Of a stretch of 53,511 bases of DNA, positions 16,112-25,444 are shown in pieces. The notes beneath the pieces were generated by a model. That model searched no databases and was not told where the DNA came from. It worked only from the letters and a program-made list of their open reading frames with translations. How positions within the stretch are numbered: position 1 is the first letter of the stretch; each line of letters begins with the position of its first letter. Source of the DNA: Promethearchaeota archaeon (lineage in GTDB: Archaea > Asgardarchaeota > Lokiarchaeia > Sigynarchaeales > SOKP01); the NCBI GenBank assembly GCA_019058515.1, contig JAHPYY010000094.1, forward strand, positions 1 through 53,511. The letters run 5' to 3'. The position numbers and the translations under genes were made by a program.

Positions 16112-16615
16112 TTATCCTTTTTCTTGAACTTGGGCTAATGGACTTTTAGCCGAAAAACGTATCAAATCCTCTTCCTCGCTTTTTACTATATAAGAAGGGG
16201 AATTTATGACTTTGTCACCAATTGCAATGTGTTTGTGTACTATGCGTTGTCTTGCTTCGTAAACTGTACTCGCTAAACCTTTTTCAAACACAAGAGTTTG
16301 TAATCGTCTTCTAAGTATATCTTCTACTGTGAGTAATAGCACATCCTCAAACTCCGCTTCTGAACCAATGATTCCCATCCTATTAAGTTTCTTCAGAAGA
16401 GTTTGTTGTACTTCTTTAGCTCTCTCTATAGATAAAGTTCGTGAGTGTCGAGCAATTCCTCTGAAATCGGCTAACATCGTACGCATTTTCCAGAACTCTC
16501 GCTTGTTTCTCAATCCGTATTTGCCTAAAAACTCAAGTTCCTCCAAAATCCGTTCTTTTTGATATGGATGTTTTGGTTTTCTAAATTTTTTCTTTAGTCT
16601 CCTTGGGTCTCCCAT
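16112..16615 (-). CDS. rps4: 30S ribosomal protein uS4
   Basis: This primary rRNA-binding protein of the 30S body has 167 residues, the shorter archaeal/eukaryotic form without a bacterial-like zinc finger. It begins MGDPRRLKKKFRKPKHPYQK and includes LRNKREFWKMRTMLADFRGI and the S4 RNA-binding domain (LRRRLQTLVFEKGLASTVYE, ARQRIVHKHIAIGDKVINSP). It lies 9 bases after rps13 and 13 bases before rps11, so it is surely co-transcribed with both. Confidence 0.98.
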   Translation of the reverse strand: MGDPRRLKKKFRKPKHPYQKERILEELEFLGKYGLRNKREFWKMRTMLADFRGIARHSRTLSIERAKEVQQTLLKKLNRMGIIGSEAEFEDVLLLTVEDILRRRLQTLVFEKGLASTVYEARQRIVHKHIAIGDKVINSPSYIVKSEEEDLIRFSAKSPLAQVQEKG

Positions 16616-16624
16616 GATTTCACC

Positions 16625-17119
16625 TTAATCATTTAATTTTTTTTTTAGTTTTCTTCTAAGCACTCCAACGACCAGTCCATGTCGTCCGGTGCTCTTTGTT
16701 CGCTGCCCTCGGACTTTTAATCCTAATTGATGTCTAATGCCACGATAACTTTTGATTCTTTTGTGGCGGTCTATATCCCGTTTTACGGTAATCTCAAGCT
16801 GATTTCCGATTATGTGTAAGTCGTTTCCGGTCCTAAGATCTTTGTTGCGATTTAGCATCCAGCTTGGAACTCCGTGAGCTCCAGGATCAAGGATTATTTC
16901 TTCTAATCTGTTTAATTCTTTTTCAGGGATTGCACCAATTCTCATGTCAGGGCTTATCCCAGCGATTCTTACTATAGCTTGCGATAATCGTCTTCCCACA
17001 CCCTTGACTTGAGTTAGACCATGTTCCACTTTAGCACTACCATCTACTTGAGTGCGCAATTTTCGGAAGAATACTTTTTCCCGATAATGCTTGGGGCGAA
17101 TTGCCGATTGATGACTCAT
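16625..17119 (-). CDS. rps13: 30S ribosomal protein uS13
   Basis: This is the head protein of the small subunit, contacting P-site tRNA and 50S bridges. The 164 residues contain LTQVKGVGRRLSQAIVRIAG (the helix-two-turn-helix) and the C-terminal basic tail YRGIRHQLGLKVRGQRTKST and GRHG, typical of archaea. It is first in the rps13-rps4-rps11 cluster. Its promoter must lie in 17120-17247, which also holds the 3' end of the redox operon on the same strand; read-through from that operon is possible. Confidence 0.98.
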   Translation of the reverse strand: MSHQSAIRPKHYREKVFFRKLRTQVDGSAKVEHGLTQVKGVGRRLSQAIVRIAGISPDMRIGAIPEKELNRLEEIILDPGAHGVPSWMLNRNKDLRTGNDLHIIGNQLEITVKRDIDRHKRIKSYRGIRHQLGLKVRGQRTKSTGRHGLVVGVLRRKLKKKLND

Positions 17120-17247
17120 TGTGTATTAACTTAAATTACGATATTTTGATATAGGTATTAAATTCAAAATTGAATTTTAACTTTTTGATTTTGATGAGAA
17201 AACCGTGTGATTCCTTCAATATATGTTGATATGAAGCGTTCTTTCAT
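17120..17247 (-). promoter_or_regulatory. gap between Sec redox operon and rps13: 3' UTR plus promoter
   Basis: This is the only untranslated stretch downstream of the hdrA-mvhD-frhB-like genes, hence the natural place for a SECIS element. I see a weak stem CTTCATAT / ATATTGAAG with one bulged T and loop CAAC (17214-17236 read on the minus strand), and an AT-only palindrome AAATTCAA / TTGAATTT about 17159-17176. Neither clearly shows the SECIS core, so I do not call one. It also contains the rps13 promoter. Confidence 0.35.
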
Positions 17248-18831
17248 TCAGAAGGAATAATCGGGATATCGTTTTTGTTCTCGCTGCTTTGATTCAATGT
17301 GTTTTTTACACTTTGTTCTCTTAGAACCTGCTACTTTCAAAAGGAGTGGCAACCCCGGTTTAACCTCGCTGATAGGTTTAGTTTCTATTAAGTCTCTCTC
17401 GATAAGTTCCTCAAATAATTCTTTTCCTTTTGGAGTTCTAATTATCACTGTATTCCACCCAGAAGGGGATCCTATTGATCCTACGGAAAGGTCAGCGGCT
17501 TCTGAAGTCAGATCAAAACATAATTCGCAATCTTCGCGGGCTAAATGGGATATCTCTTTAATAGGAATGCTAAACTCTTCCCCTTGGTTGTCGTATACGA
17601 AAAATTTGCCCTTATTAATGTTCATTTTTTTTACATCTTTCACGTCAACATTTAGTTGTTCACAGATTTTTAACACAGAAGGGTATGAGAACGATTCCAT
17701 GCAAAAAATCCCGATCTTGTATTTTAATTGGCTCAAGAAAGGAAATCCTATGTTATAAAGCTCAGCTTTAGTTAAAGCTTGCATTTGACAAGGTACACCG
17801 ACGATAGCAATGGCACTATCTGAATTGTTAAGTTGGTATAATTCTCGCAAATTGGCGTTATTTACGTATTTTGTGCCAGCTGTAGCCACAATATCGTCTT
17901 TAGATTGAAGCACCGTGGTTTCTGGTCTCCAGGGCGTATTACTCATTTTTGCTCCGAAAGCTATATTGATTATTCCTCTGTCAAACAAGTGATACAAGCA
18001 AGTACTTGAAACTCCCCCGTCCTGACAAACATCTGCGATTTGAGGTATCTTTGTTTTCGCAGAATATATCTCAAGATAATATCCAACATTGGAATAATTT
18101 TGAAAAGTATCGGTACTTGATTGCGACATGTTAAGCAAATCAATTGGTAAGAATGTTCTTGGGCACGAGTAATAACACAATCCACATCTGATACATTTTT
18201 CTTCGTCTATGTACCCAAATCCGTTATTTAATTTTAGGCAATTTACTGGACAGATGCCAGCACACAATCCACAACCCGAACAAACTTTCGATTCGAATAT
18301 GGTTTTTACAGGTTCGTAGATTGGTTTAATTCTACTCCCATTTAAAGGAGTAATTATCATGTCTTTAAATTCTCGTGAAGAAGGCGATTCCTCGGCAACT
18401 TTCGTATCTTCGTAGGTTTTTTCAACTTTAACAAGATGCTCTTTTTCTAATAGACTTAATTGGACAAGTACCTCTAAAAGTGAACGGTTGGAGTTTTTCG
18501 AATACTCGCTTAATTTTTGAAAGTTTGTGCGCTCATGTGCCTTCAAGAAATTTAATAATACGTACTTCTCCTGTTCCCTATCGTACATTTGAAAAAAGAT
18601 AGACTCGTACTGCTCTTCGCTATAAATTTCCGCCTCTAAAATCTCTGTTTTTGCGTCAATTAGTGCTTTAATTCTATAGGAATCTAAAGTATCTGAGATG
18701 TTTTTTAGCAATTGCCAAGAAATATTTCCTTCTAGACTCATGTTATACTCTTTTTTTAATTGATAATACAAAGTTTCGAATACCTTCGCAAGGTCGTCAT
18801 CATCCAACCATATTTTATTTGGAAGATTCAT
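17248..18831 (-). CDS. FrhB/FpoF-like F420 (or flavin) oxidoreductase with two [4Fe-4S] clusters
   Basis: The protein has 527 residues. The N-terminal 150 are helical, with a possible winged-helix part, and of unknown role. Two ferredoxin motifs follow (CSGCGLCAGICPVNC about 184-198, CIRCGLCYYSCP about 214-225). The C-terminal FrhB domain contains CQDGGVSSTCLYHLF, VGVPCQMQAL, YKIGIFCMESFSYPS and LSVGSIGSPSGWNTVI. FrhB-type subunits pass electrons between F420 and iron-sulfur partners through FAD. Its ATG overlaps the stop of mvhD, after hdrA, so the three should form one electron-transfer complex. CofC for F420 synthesis lies 6 kb away, which supports F420 as the carrier. Confidence 0.85.
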   Translation of the reverse strand: MNLPNKIWLDDDDLAKVFETLYYQLKKEYNMSLEGNISWQLLKNISDTLDSYRIKALIDAKTEILEAEIYSEEQYESIFFQMYDREQEKYVLLNFLKAHERTNFQKLSEYSKNSNRSLLEVLVQLSLLEKEHLVKVEKTYEDTKVAEESPSSREFKDMIITPLNGSRIKPIYEPVKTIFESKVCSGCGLCAGICPVNCLKLNNGFGYIDEEKCIRCGLCYYSCPRTFLPIDLLNMSQSSTDTFQNYSNVGYYLEIYSAKTKIPQIADVCQDGGVSSTCLYHLFDRGIINIAFGAKMSNTPWRPETTVLQSKDDIVATAGTKYVNNANLRELYQLNNSDSAIAIVGVPCQMQALTKAELYNIGFPFLSQLKYKIGIFCMESFSYPSVLKICEQLNVDVKDVKKMNINKGKFFVYDNQGEEFSIPIKEISHLAREDCELCFDLTSEAADLSVGSIGSPSGWNTVIIRTPKGKELFEELIERDLIETKPISEVKPGLPLLLKVAGSKRTKCKKHIESKQREQKRYPDYSF

Positions 18832-19253
18832 TCTAATTCGATTTGTGATTTATTTATCAGAGGAGGTAAACTCCCTACCTTTTTTGTAATATCGTTAACG
18901 CTTTGAACGAAGTTATCTACCTCTGCAGCTGCGCAGAAGTATTGCTGTACTCTATCTTCAGAAATCCCTAGATGTTTGAACAAACTTTTTAAAAACATTA
19001 CGTGTTTATTGGTGTTCATGTTAGCTTCTCCATAGTCACATTCTCCTTCGTGGCAGGAAATAATCGCTACACCGTCGGCACCGTTTAAAAAAGCATTCAT
19101 TATCAAATGAGTGCCTACTCGTCCCGTGCATCTAACGCGAATTAAGTGAAATTTAGTGGAATAATTCCTTCTTGTGGTTCCAGTTAAATCCGCGACAGAA
19201 TAACCTCATTTTTCACAACCAAACGCTATAACTTTTCTTTCGGATTCAGTCAT
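18828..19253 (-). CDS. mvhD: MvhD/VhuD-like subunit, selenocysteine-containing
   Basis: This is the delta subunit that links hydrogenase or formate dehydrogenase modules to HdrA through a [2Fe-2S] cluster. From ATG 19253 the frame reads MTESERKVIAFGCEK, TGA, GYSVADLTGTTRR. The TGA at 19206-19208 (codon 16) stands exactly where the family has the second Cys of CxxC, and methanococcal VhuD has Sec there. Downstream are RVRCTGRV, FLNGADGVAIISCHEGECDY and the CAAAEV strand. At 141 residues the length fits. Without recoding, only the part from about 19106 would be read. It starts 16 bases after hdrA and overlaps the next gene by 4 bases. Confidence 0.88.
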
Positions 19254-19269
19254 ACGAAACTCCTTTAAT

Positions 19270-21270
19270 TTACTGTTCTACAGCTTCTACATTATGGATG
19301 TATTTCTCAATATTAGCCTCAAATCCGCCAATCCCCTTGATTTCTTCTTCAAACTGCCTGTCACGGAAATACACAAGGTCTATGGCGCGAGCAGGGCAAG
19401 ATGTAACGCAGGTTCCGCAACCTTTGCATTTTAAACCGTCTACTTGAGCGATTTCTTCTTCGTTTACTGTAATCGCCTCGAAATTACACACCTTTTCGCA
19501 GCGATGGCACCCCATGCACAAATTTTCGTTAACTTCTGCAATAATGAGTTCTTGACTGATCGAATCGTTTGAAAGTAACGTAGAAACTTTGCTAGCCGCA
19601 GCTAGTGCCGTAGATACGGAATAAGGGATGTTTTTTGGTCCCGCAGCGCAACCACATATGTAGATACCCAAGTTTTTAGTTTCTTGAGGTTTTAGACAAC
19701 CATGAATTTCGGTTAAAAATCCATTTGGACCTTTCGTCAGTCCCATAATTTCACATATTTGCTCTGTTCCCTTGGAAGGTATCATTCCTGTGGAACAAAC
19801 CAACATGTCAAAATCCATGTAAGACACCTGATCCAACATTGAATTGTCGTAGTAGAGTCTTAAAGTTCCATCTTCGTTTAACTTAACTTCTCCTGGCTTA
19901 CTTTTAATAAAAGTAACTCCTGACTCTCGAATCTTACGGTAATATTCTTCGTTTCCCTTGTCAGGTGAGCGAATATCGATGTAAAACAACACGATTTCAA
20001 TGTCACTATATTCCTGCTTGAGAAGTTGTGCGTTTTTTAGGGAAACATTACAACACACTCCTGAACAATATTGATTTCCTCTAAGCGTTCTTGACCCTAC
20101 GCACTGTATCATGGCAATCTTCTTAGGGATTTTTCCATCAGAAATTCTATATACATGCCCTCTCGTTGGTCCTATTGGACTTAACATGCGTTCTAACTCG
20201 ATTTGCGTTATTACATCGGGATATATCCCGTATTTATACTCGTTGCTATCCATAATCGGATATTCGTCCCAACCTGTCGCAACTATTATGGCTCCAACAG
20301 TTAACTCAAAAATCTCTGGGACTTGTTCAAAATCTACTGCTTCTGCAGGGCATACTCGTTGGCAGTTTTTACAATCTATACAGATATCTTTATCGATTAC
20401 CGCAAGCTTTGGAACTGCTTGAGGAAATGGGATATAAACCGCCCCTCTCTCGCCAATTCCACGATCGAACTCGTTAGATACTTTAATAGGGCATTTAGAG
20501 GTGCACAATCCTCAACCAGTACATTTTCTTTCGTCAATATAACGTGGATTTTTCCTAATTTTTACTTTATAGTCTCCAGTTATACCGCTAAATTCAATCA
20601 ACTCGCTGTATGAATGAAGCTTAATATTCGGATGTTTTGAAGCATTTACCATTATTGGAGCCAAAACTCAGATTCCACAATCATCTGTAGGGAATATTCG
20701 ATCTAGTTGCGCCATTTTCCCTCCAATGGTGGGTTCTTTTTCTACTAAATGAACTTCGATACCCTGAGACGCAAGGTCAAGCGCCGCATTCATCCCAGCG
20801 ATCCCTGCTCCGATAACTAATGCTTTTTTCGTAATTGGGATTTCCTTTCTCGGTATTGATTCCAACTGCCTCGCTCGATTTATTCCCGCAATTAAAAGCC
20901 TCATAGCTTTTTCTGTGGCTTGCTTGACATTACCTTGATGCACAAACGAGCAATGTTCTCTTAGATTAACCATTTGAAAATAATATGGGCTCAGTCCTGC
21001 TTCCATTAACACAGCTCTATATGTTGGTTCGTGAATTTTAGGGGTACAAGCCGCAACCACGATTCTGTTTAAATCCAACTCTAAAATATCGTTTTTAATT
21101 ATTTGTTGACCGGGATCGCTACATGTAAAATCGTTGGTTCTTGCAATTACCACATTTCTCTGAGTTTCTGCGAAATTACGCAACGCATCGCAATCCACGT
21201 GAGCACCGATGTTTACTCCTCAACGACAAACATATACTCCTATCCTTACAATGGTCTGATCTTCAGACAT
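19270..21270 (-). CDS. hdrA: heterodisulfide reductase subunit A with three selenocysteines
   Basis: This FAD/iron-sulfur protein is the core of flavin-based electron bifurcation. The frame from ATG 21270 gives 666 residues, normal for HdrA, if three in-frame TGA codons are read: codon 17 (21220-21222, VYVCRUGVNIG), codon 201 (20668-20670, DDCGIUVLAPIMV) and codon 253 (20512-20514, CTGUGLCTSKCP). Each replaces a conserved Cys. The FAD-binding site GAGIAG is at about 154-159, and C-terminal ferredoxin motifs CMGCHRCEKVC and CKGCGTCVTSCP are intact. The third Sec would be an iron-sulfur ligand. mvhD and an frhB-like gene follow directly. Reading the TGAs as stops would give three fragments. Confidence 0.9.
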
Positions 21271-21483
21271 TTACTCCACCTTTTTGAAATACCACCAAAA
21301 GTAATGATTAAAATTTATTTAGAAAGGGTAAAAGGTATACATCACTTTAATTTTAAGAATTATCAACCTAATTTATTCTTTCTGCTAAGATTACAAAACT
21401 GGAAATGACATAATAAAGTGTTATCGGGAGAACTTGGGAGAACATGCAATAGTTTTATTATCGTAAATATTTAATTAACTAGT

Positions 21484-21723
21484 ATGTCAAAACAAGATGA
21501 ATCCTTCTCGCAAGAAATTTTCGATGGCCTCTGCAGTGCAACATCCACGCTTATAGGGATAATAGGAATTGTAATTTCTGCGTTAAATACTGCTGAACCT
21601 AATATGTTTATATATGTCGGATCTATTGCGTTTTGGGGTGCGTGGTTTGCTTTTTCGCTTTTTTTCGCGGTTAAAATGTATATTAGCAAAAAGAACTTCG
21701 AAAAACCGCTTGAATCCGATTAA
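21484..21723 (+). CDS. small two-helix membrane protein
   Basis: This is a 79-residue hypothetical protein. Two hydrophobic helices, ATSTLIGIIGIVISAL (about 19-34) and IYVGSIAFWGAWFAFSLFFA (about 43-62), form a hairpin. The N-terminal tail is acidic and polar and the C-terminal tail is basic (KMYISKKNFEKPLESD). No family is recognised. A TTTAATTAA box lies within about 15 bases of the ATG, suggesting a very short leader. It is divergent from the hdrA operon. Confidence 0.65.
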   Translation: MSKQDESFSQEIFDGLCSATSTLIGIIGIVISALNTAEPNMFIYVGSIAFWGAWFAFSLFFAVKMYISKKNFEKPLESD

Positions 21724-21805
21724 TTTGGATGACGATTATTTTATTTCCCTAAACGCAGTATGGTGAAATCACTTCTTTTATATTTTGGTGTTAATTACCC
21801 AAATT

Positions 21806-21985
21806 ATGGAAGTTGATAAGTCTGAAGTTGAAGCTTTTGCCAACGAATTCATGAAAGATGAGGGTTTGAAAGGGAAAGCAAAAAGAATAAAAATCATGAA
21901 AATCGTCGAAACGGTTGGATTTAACAAAAGAAAAGTAAAAACTGCGTTTTTACGCTCCACTATTAACGAAAGAATTGACCATTAA
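21806..21985 (+). CDS. hypothetical small helical protein
   Basis: The 59 residues start MEVDKSEVEAFANEFMKDEG and continue through a Lys-rich helix (KAKRIKIMKIVETVGFNKRK) to a stop. The frame is open 7 codons further up (21785), but ATG 21806 gives the better N-terminus. Alternating acidic and basic helices and no Cys suggest a small nucleic-acid or protein-binding factor; no family is recognised. It lies between the two-helix membrane protein and serS, same strand. Confidence 0.5.
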   Translation: MEVDKSEVEAFANEFMKDEGLKGKAKRIKIMKIVETVGFNKRKVKTAFLRSTINERIDH

Positions 21986-22094
21986 TGCTTCCAAATACTT
22001 TTTCTTAAGGAAACCGTAAGTGAAAAAGTTATTAGAAATTCATTATAAATACTTACATAATATTTGAATTTAAACAGTTTTGTGAGTTTTTAAA

Positions 22095-23384
22095 GTGCTA
22101 GATATTAATTTATTTCGAACGGCTCTAGATAAGATAATTGAATCAGAAGAAAAGAGGTTTAAAGATCCAAGTATAGCTAACAAAGTATTAGAATATGATA
22201 AGAAATGGAGGGAGACCTTAGGTGAAATTGAATCGCTTCGTCAACAGAAAAACGAAATCTCTAAAAATATTGGTAAATACAAGAAATCGGGAGATGAAGA
22301 TAAAGCAAAGGAAGCAATAGAAAAATCAGCAGAAATTAAAACCAGAATTGATAAATTAGAAATAAGTAAAAACGAATTCTACGAACAAAGAGAGAAGATT
22401 CGATATAAGGTCGGAAATATTTTACATGAATCAGTTCCAATTGGAGAAGATGAAACATCAAATAAAATTGAACGAGTTGTGGGTACTCAACCTCAGTTCG
22501 ACTTTGAGCCGATATCACATGTGGAATTAGTCGAAAAATTAAAGTTAGTAAACACAAAAAAAGCATCCGAAATAGCAGGCTCCCGATTCTTCTATTTAAG
22601 AGGAGATTTAGTGCTGTTAAACCTAGCACTTTTATGTTTTGCGTTGGATATCGTAATAGAGAAAGGTTATACTCCAATATGGACGCCATATTTCATGAAA
22701 TACGAAATGATGAAAGCGGCAGCAGAGCTAGGGGATTTCGAAGAACAATTGTACAAAATACAAGATGAAGATTTATATATGATTGCTACATCTGAACAGC
22801 CATTAGCGGCGTATCACTACGACGAAATTATAAATCAAGAGGAATTACCGTTCAAATACGCGGGAATATCTTCTTGTTTTAGACGTGAGGCAGGATCACA
22901 CGGAAAGGACACTTTAGGAATTTTTCGTGTCCATCGATTTGAAAAAATTGAGCAGTTCATATTTTGTAAGCCAAACGAATCTTGGAAATTTCACAACGAA
23001 TTAATTTCGAACGCAGAAGAAATTTACCAGAAGTTAAAGCTACCATACAGAATTGTAAATATAGCTTCTGGAGAATTAAATGACAATGCGGCTAAAAAAT
23101 ACGATTTAGAAGCTTGGTTTCCTTCTTCTAATACTTATCGCGAGCTAGTTTCTTGTAGTAATTGTTTAGATTACCAAGCAAGAAAATTAAAAATTCGAAT
23201 GGGACGCGCGGGAACCAGCGAAGAGAAGCAAACTTTACACACCTTAAACTCAACTGCTATAGCTACCGAAAGAACTATCTGTTGTTTATTGGAAAATTAT
23301 CAAAACGAGGATTCCTCCATTACAATTCCTAGTGTACTTCGAAAATATATGAATAACAAAACAGTTATTAATCTAAATACATAA
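22095..23384 (+). CDS. serS: seryl-tRNA synthetase
   Basis: This enzyme charges tRNA-Ser (and tRNA-Sec, the precursor for Sec) with serine. The 429 residues are of the common, non-methanogen type. An N-terminal coiled-coil arm (about 30-105) that grips the long variable arm of tRNA-Ser is followed by the class II core: motif 1 region TPIWTPYFMKYEMM, the TSEQP serine site, motif 2 CFRREAGSHGKDTLGIFRVH and motif 3 ATERTICCLLENYQ. The start is GTG. The window also holds a tRNA-Ser gene and Sec-containing genes, both dependent on this enzyme. Confidence 0.97.
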   Translation: MLDINLFRTALDKIIESEEKRFKDPSIANKVLEYDKKWRETLGEIESLRQQKNEISKNIGKYKKSGDEDKAKEAIEKSAEIKTRIDKLEISKNEFYEQREKIRYKVGNILHESVPIGEDETSNKIERVVGTQPQFDFEPISHVELVEKLKLVNTKKASEIAGSRFFYLRGDLVLLNLALLCFALDIVIEKGYTPIWTPYFMKYEMMKAAAELGDFEEQLYKIQDEDLYMIATSEQPLAAYHYDEIINQEELPFKYAGISSCFRREAGSHGKDTLGIFRVHRFEKIEQFIFCKPNESWKFHNELISNAEEIYQKLKLPYRIVNIASGELNDNAAKKYDLEAWFPSSNTYRELVSCSNCLDYQARKLKIRMGRAGTSEEKQTLHTLNSTAIATERTICCLLENYQNEDSSITIPSVLRKYMNNKTVINLNT

Positions 23385-23418
23385 AAATAATTGATTGGTT
23401 TTTAATGGTTATTTGAAC

Positions 23419-24651
23419 ATGATAGAAATCTCTTTAGACGAGTTTGAAGAATTTTACAAGGAAAAAATCGATGAGCAATTCTACAAACAAAAACGAGTTG
23501 CAAGCAAGTTAATAAACGATATTAAGAGCGATTTAATTGAAATCAAAGTATGCATGGATCACTTTCTCGAAACTGGTGAAGATAAAGTCGATAAAAAGGC
23601 GATAAGGTCCTTACACTTCTTCTCAGATAGGATTCGGAAAGAAATTGACGAAATTGACATACCGGAAGAAGAAATCAGTTACGACAACATTATAGACCTT
23701 TTCAATTCGATAAAACGTCTATTTGTAACAATTAACGAAATAGCGAGAAAATCTTTACCCAAATTTAAAAGCGAAGTACAAAACGAGATAAAAGAATTAA
23801 ATTATTTGACGAGAAAATTGGGAAAGCGACAACAATCTTTGGATCAATTTCTAAGGAAAAAATACAATGATGTTAGAATTGCGGAGGAGGTACTTAAAAA
23901 ACTACCTAAATTTTTCACCTTAAAAGAGAACATAGAAAAAACTAAATCTGATTTGGATCAATTAGAAAAAGATATTGAACTGAAAAAAGAAGAACAAGAA
24001 CAATTAAACAAAGACCTCTTAGAACTTGAAAAGGATCCTTTGTTTAAGAAACTTGAAACTGAGAAAGATAAAGTTTTTAAATTAAAAATAGATATAAGGG
24101 ACAAACTCGGATTTAGAAAAGCTCTGAAGAAATTAAAGGTGGAAATGGAGAAAAACACGATTTCCATCTCGAATCTTAACATTAGTTATTTGAACAACTT
24201 TTTAAAAAGCCCAATTAATACCTTAGTTAAAGACGATAAAAACCTCTCTAACTTCAAAAGTCTTTTAGTTCAATTACGCCACACGCTAGAAGAAAACAAA
24301 TTAAACCTAAAAAGCGATAAAAAGGAAAAGACTATCGAACAAATAAATACTATATTTGACGAGAGGACAATTTACGACGATCTAGAGCAACTGGAAAAAT
24401 TGAATGAGGTAATTACGAATCTCAAATCTAAAGTAAAAGATGCGGGGCTGTCTCAAAAACTAGAGGAATTGAAAAACGAAATATCTATTAATGCCCTAAA
24501 ATTAGAACACAGCGAAGCTGATTTTGCTAGAAGAAATAAGGATTATATAAGATATCTAGGGAATTTGAAGAAAGAACGAGAAGACTTCCAAAAATCTGTG
24601 GAACAGTTTCTAAAAGAGGAGGTAAAGATAAACATTACCTTTTCTTTTTAA
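23419..24651 (+). CDS. long coiled-coil protein
   Basis: This 410-residue, highly charged protein is predicted almost entirely helical with long heptad stretches (KSDLDQLEKDIELKKEEQEQ, NKDLLELEKDPLFKKLETEK). No globular enzymatic domain, signal or membrane helix is seen. I take ATG 23419 (MIEISLDEFEEFYKEKIDE) as the start; the frame is open to a TTG at 23395. It follows serS by 34 bases and may be co-transcribed. A structural or SMC-hinge-like role is possible, but no family is recognised. It converges on cofC. Confidence 0.75.
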   Translation: MIEISLDEFEEFYKEKIDEQFYKQKRVASKLINDIKSDLIEIKVCMDHFLETGEDKVDKKAIRSLHFFSDRIRKEIDEIDIPEEEISYDNIIDLFNSIKRLFVTINEIARKSLPKFKSEVQNEIKELNYLTRKLGKRQQSLDQFLRKKYNDVRIAEEVLKKLPKFFTLKENIEKTKSDLDQLEKDIELKKEEQEQLNKDLLELEKDPLFKKLETEKDKVFKLKIDIRDKLGFRKALKKLKVEMEKNTISISNLNISYLNNFLKSPINTLVKDDKNLSNFKSLLVQLRHTLEENKLNLKSDKKEKTIEQINTIFDERTIYDDLEQLEKLNEVITNLKSKVKDAGLSQKLEELKNEISINALKLEHSEADFARRNKDYIRYLGNLKKEREDFQKSVEQFLKEEVKINITFSF

Positions 24652-24661
24652 TTCCGTGTTC

Positions 24662-25393
24662 TTAAATTATCTCAGAAAATTTAAATTGGCGGTTGTTATC
24701 TTCATTTACTTTCTCTATCGAAATTTTAAGCTCGCGCCGAAGAAAGTCATAAGTGTGGGTGTGAGTTAAACTAAATATTTTTAAGTACTCGTACGCTAAT
24801 AATAAATCTTGTTTTATGTCCACGTCAAATCCAGCTCTAAACGAATCATAAATACTAAGCTGAAGGTCATTTTTTTTTACCTCGTTATATAGAGACGCAA
24901 GTGATGTCAAATAAGGATCAGAAAAACAATGAGAAGAGATAATATTCGGAGGATTTCTTCCAAAAACTGAGATTCCAGCAGAATTAATGGCAGGACAAAC
25001 TAATATCGAACTATTGTTTAATAAATCGTATAATTCTGAGAGATTTTTTTCCGATATTAGAATTAAATCCAAAAATAAAAACAAAGTTTGCTTTGCATTA
25101 AAACGCTTAACCGCAATTGAGTTTAAATCCTCAATTACTTGGGAAAATGACTTCGGTTTATTAAAAGTTGGTTCTTGTATCCCTCTCAATCCATAATCTT
25201 CAGAAAGTTCTAATATCTCTGAATCCTTGCTATAGATTAGTTTTTCGGTAAAAAGCTTTGTTTTAGCCAATGTGTTAGCTAAATCTTTGAACATAGCTAT
25301 TGTTAGCTCTTTTAACTGCTCTTGAGAGAAGCAATCTCTTAACCGAGATTTAGTTCTCGATAGCGGCGCTATGGGTATCAGAAGAAGACTCAT
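24662..25393 (-). CDS. cofC: 2-phospho-L-lactate guanylyltransferase (F420 synthesis)
   Basis: CofC activates 2-phospho-L-lactate (or phosphoenolpyruvate) with GTP or another NTP in the first step of coenzyme F420 assembly. The 243 residues start MSLLLIPIAPLSRTKSRLRD, where the Pro-x-Lys-x-Arg-Leu block is the nucleotide site. Further conserved parts are PAINSAGISVFGRNPP and the C-terminal SFRAGFDVDIKQDLLLAYEY, the family's FDVDTPxDL signature. The acidic pair usually seen as metal ligand in LPD is replaced by FLDL, so conservation is partial. The F420-linked FrhB-like protein in the Sec redox operon could use the product. Confidence 0.85.
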   Translation of the reverse strand: MSLLLIPIAPLSRTKSRLRDCFSQEQLKELTIAMFKDLANTLAKTKLFTEKLIYSKDSEILELSEDYGLRGIQEPTFNKPKSFSQVIEDLNSIAVKRFNAKQTLFLFLDLILISEKNLSELYDLLNNSSILVCPAINSAGISVFGRNPPNIISSHCFSDPYLTSLASLYNEVKKNDLQLSIYDSFRAGFDVDIKQDLLLAYEYLKIFSLTHTHTYDFLRRELKISIEKVNEDNNRQFKFSEII

Positions 25394-25444
25394 TATAATA
25401 AGAAATACTATTTACCAAGTGAAACGATTAGGTTATAATTAGAA

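Noticed and set aside
20509..21198. Separate short genes upstream of the HdrA C-terminal part
   Set aside because: They are parts of one hdrA interrupted by TGA codons at conserved Cys positions; Sec recoding explains them better than gene decay.
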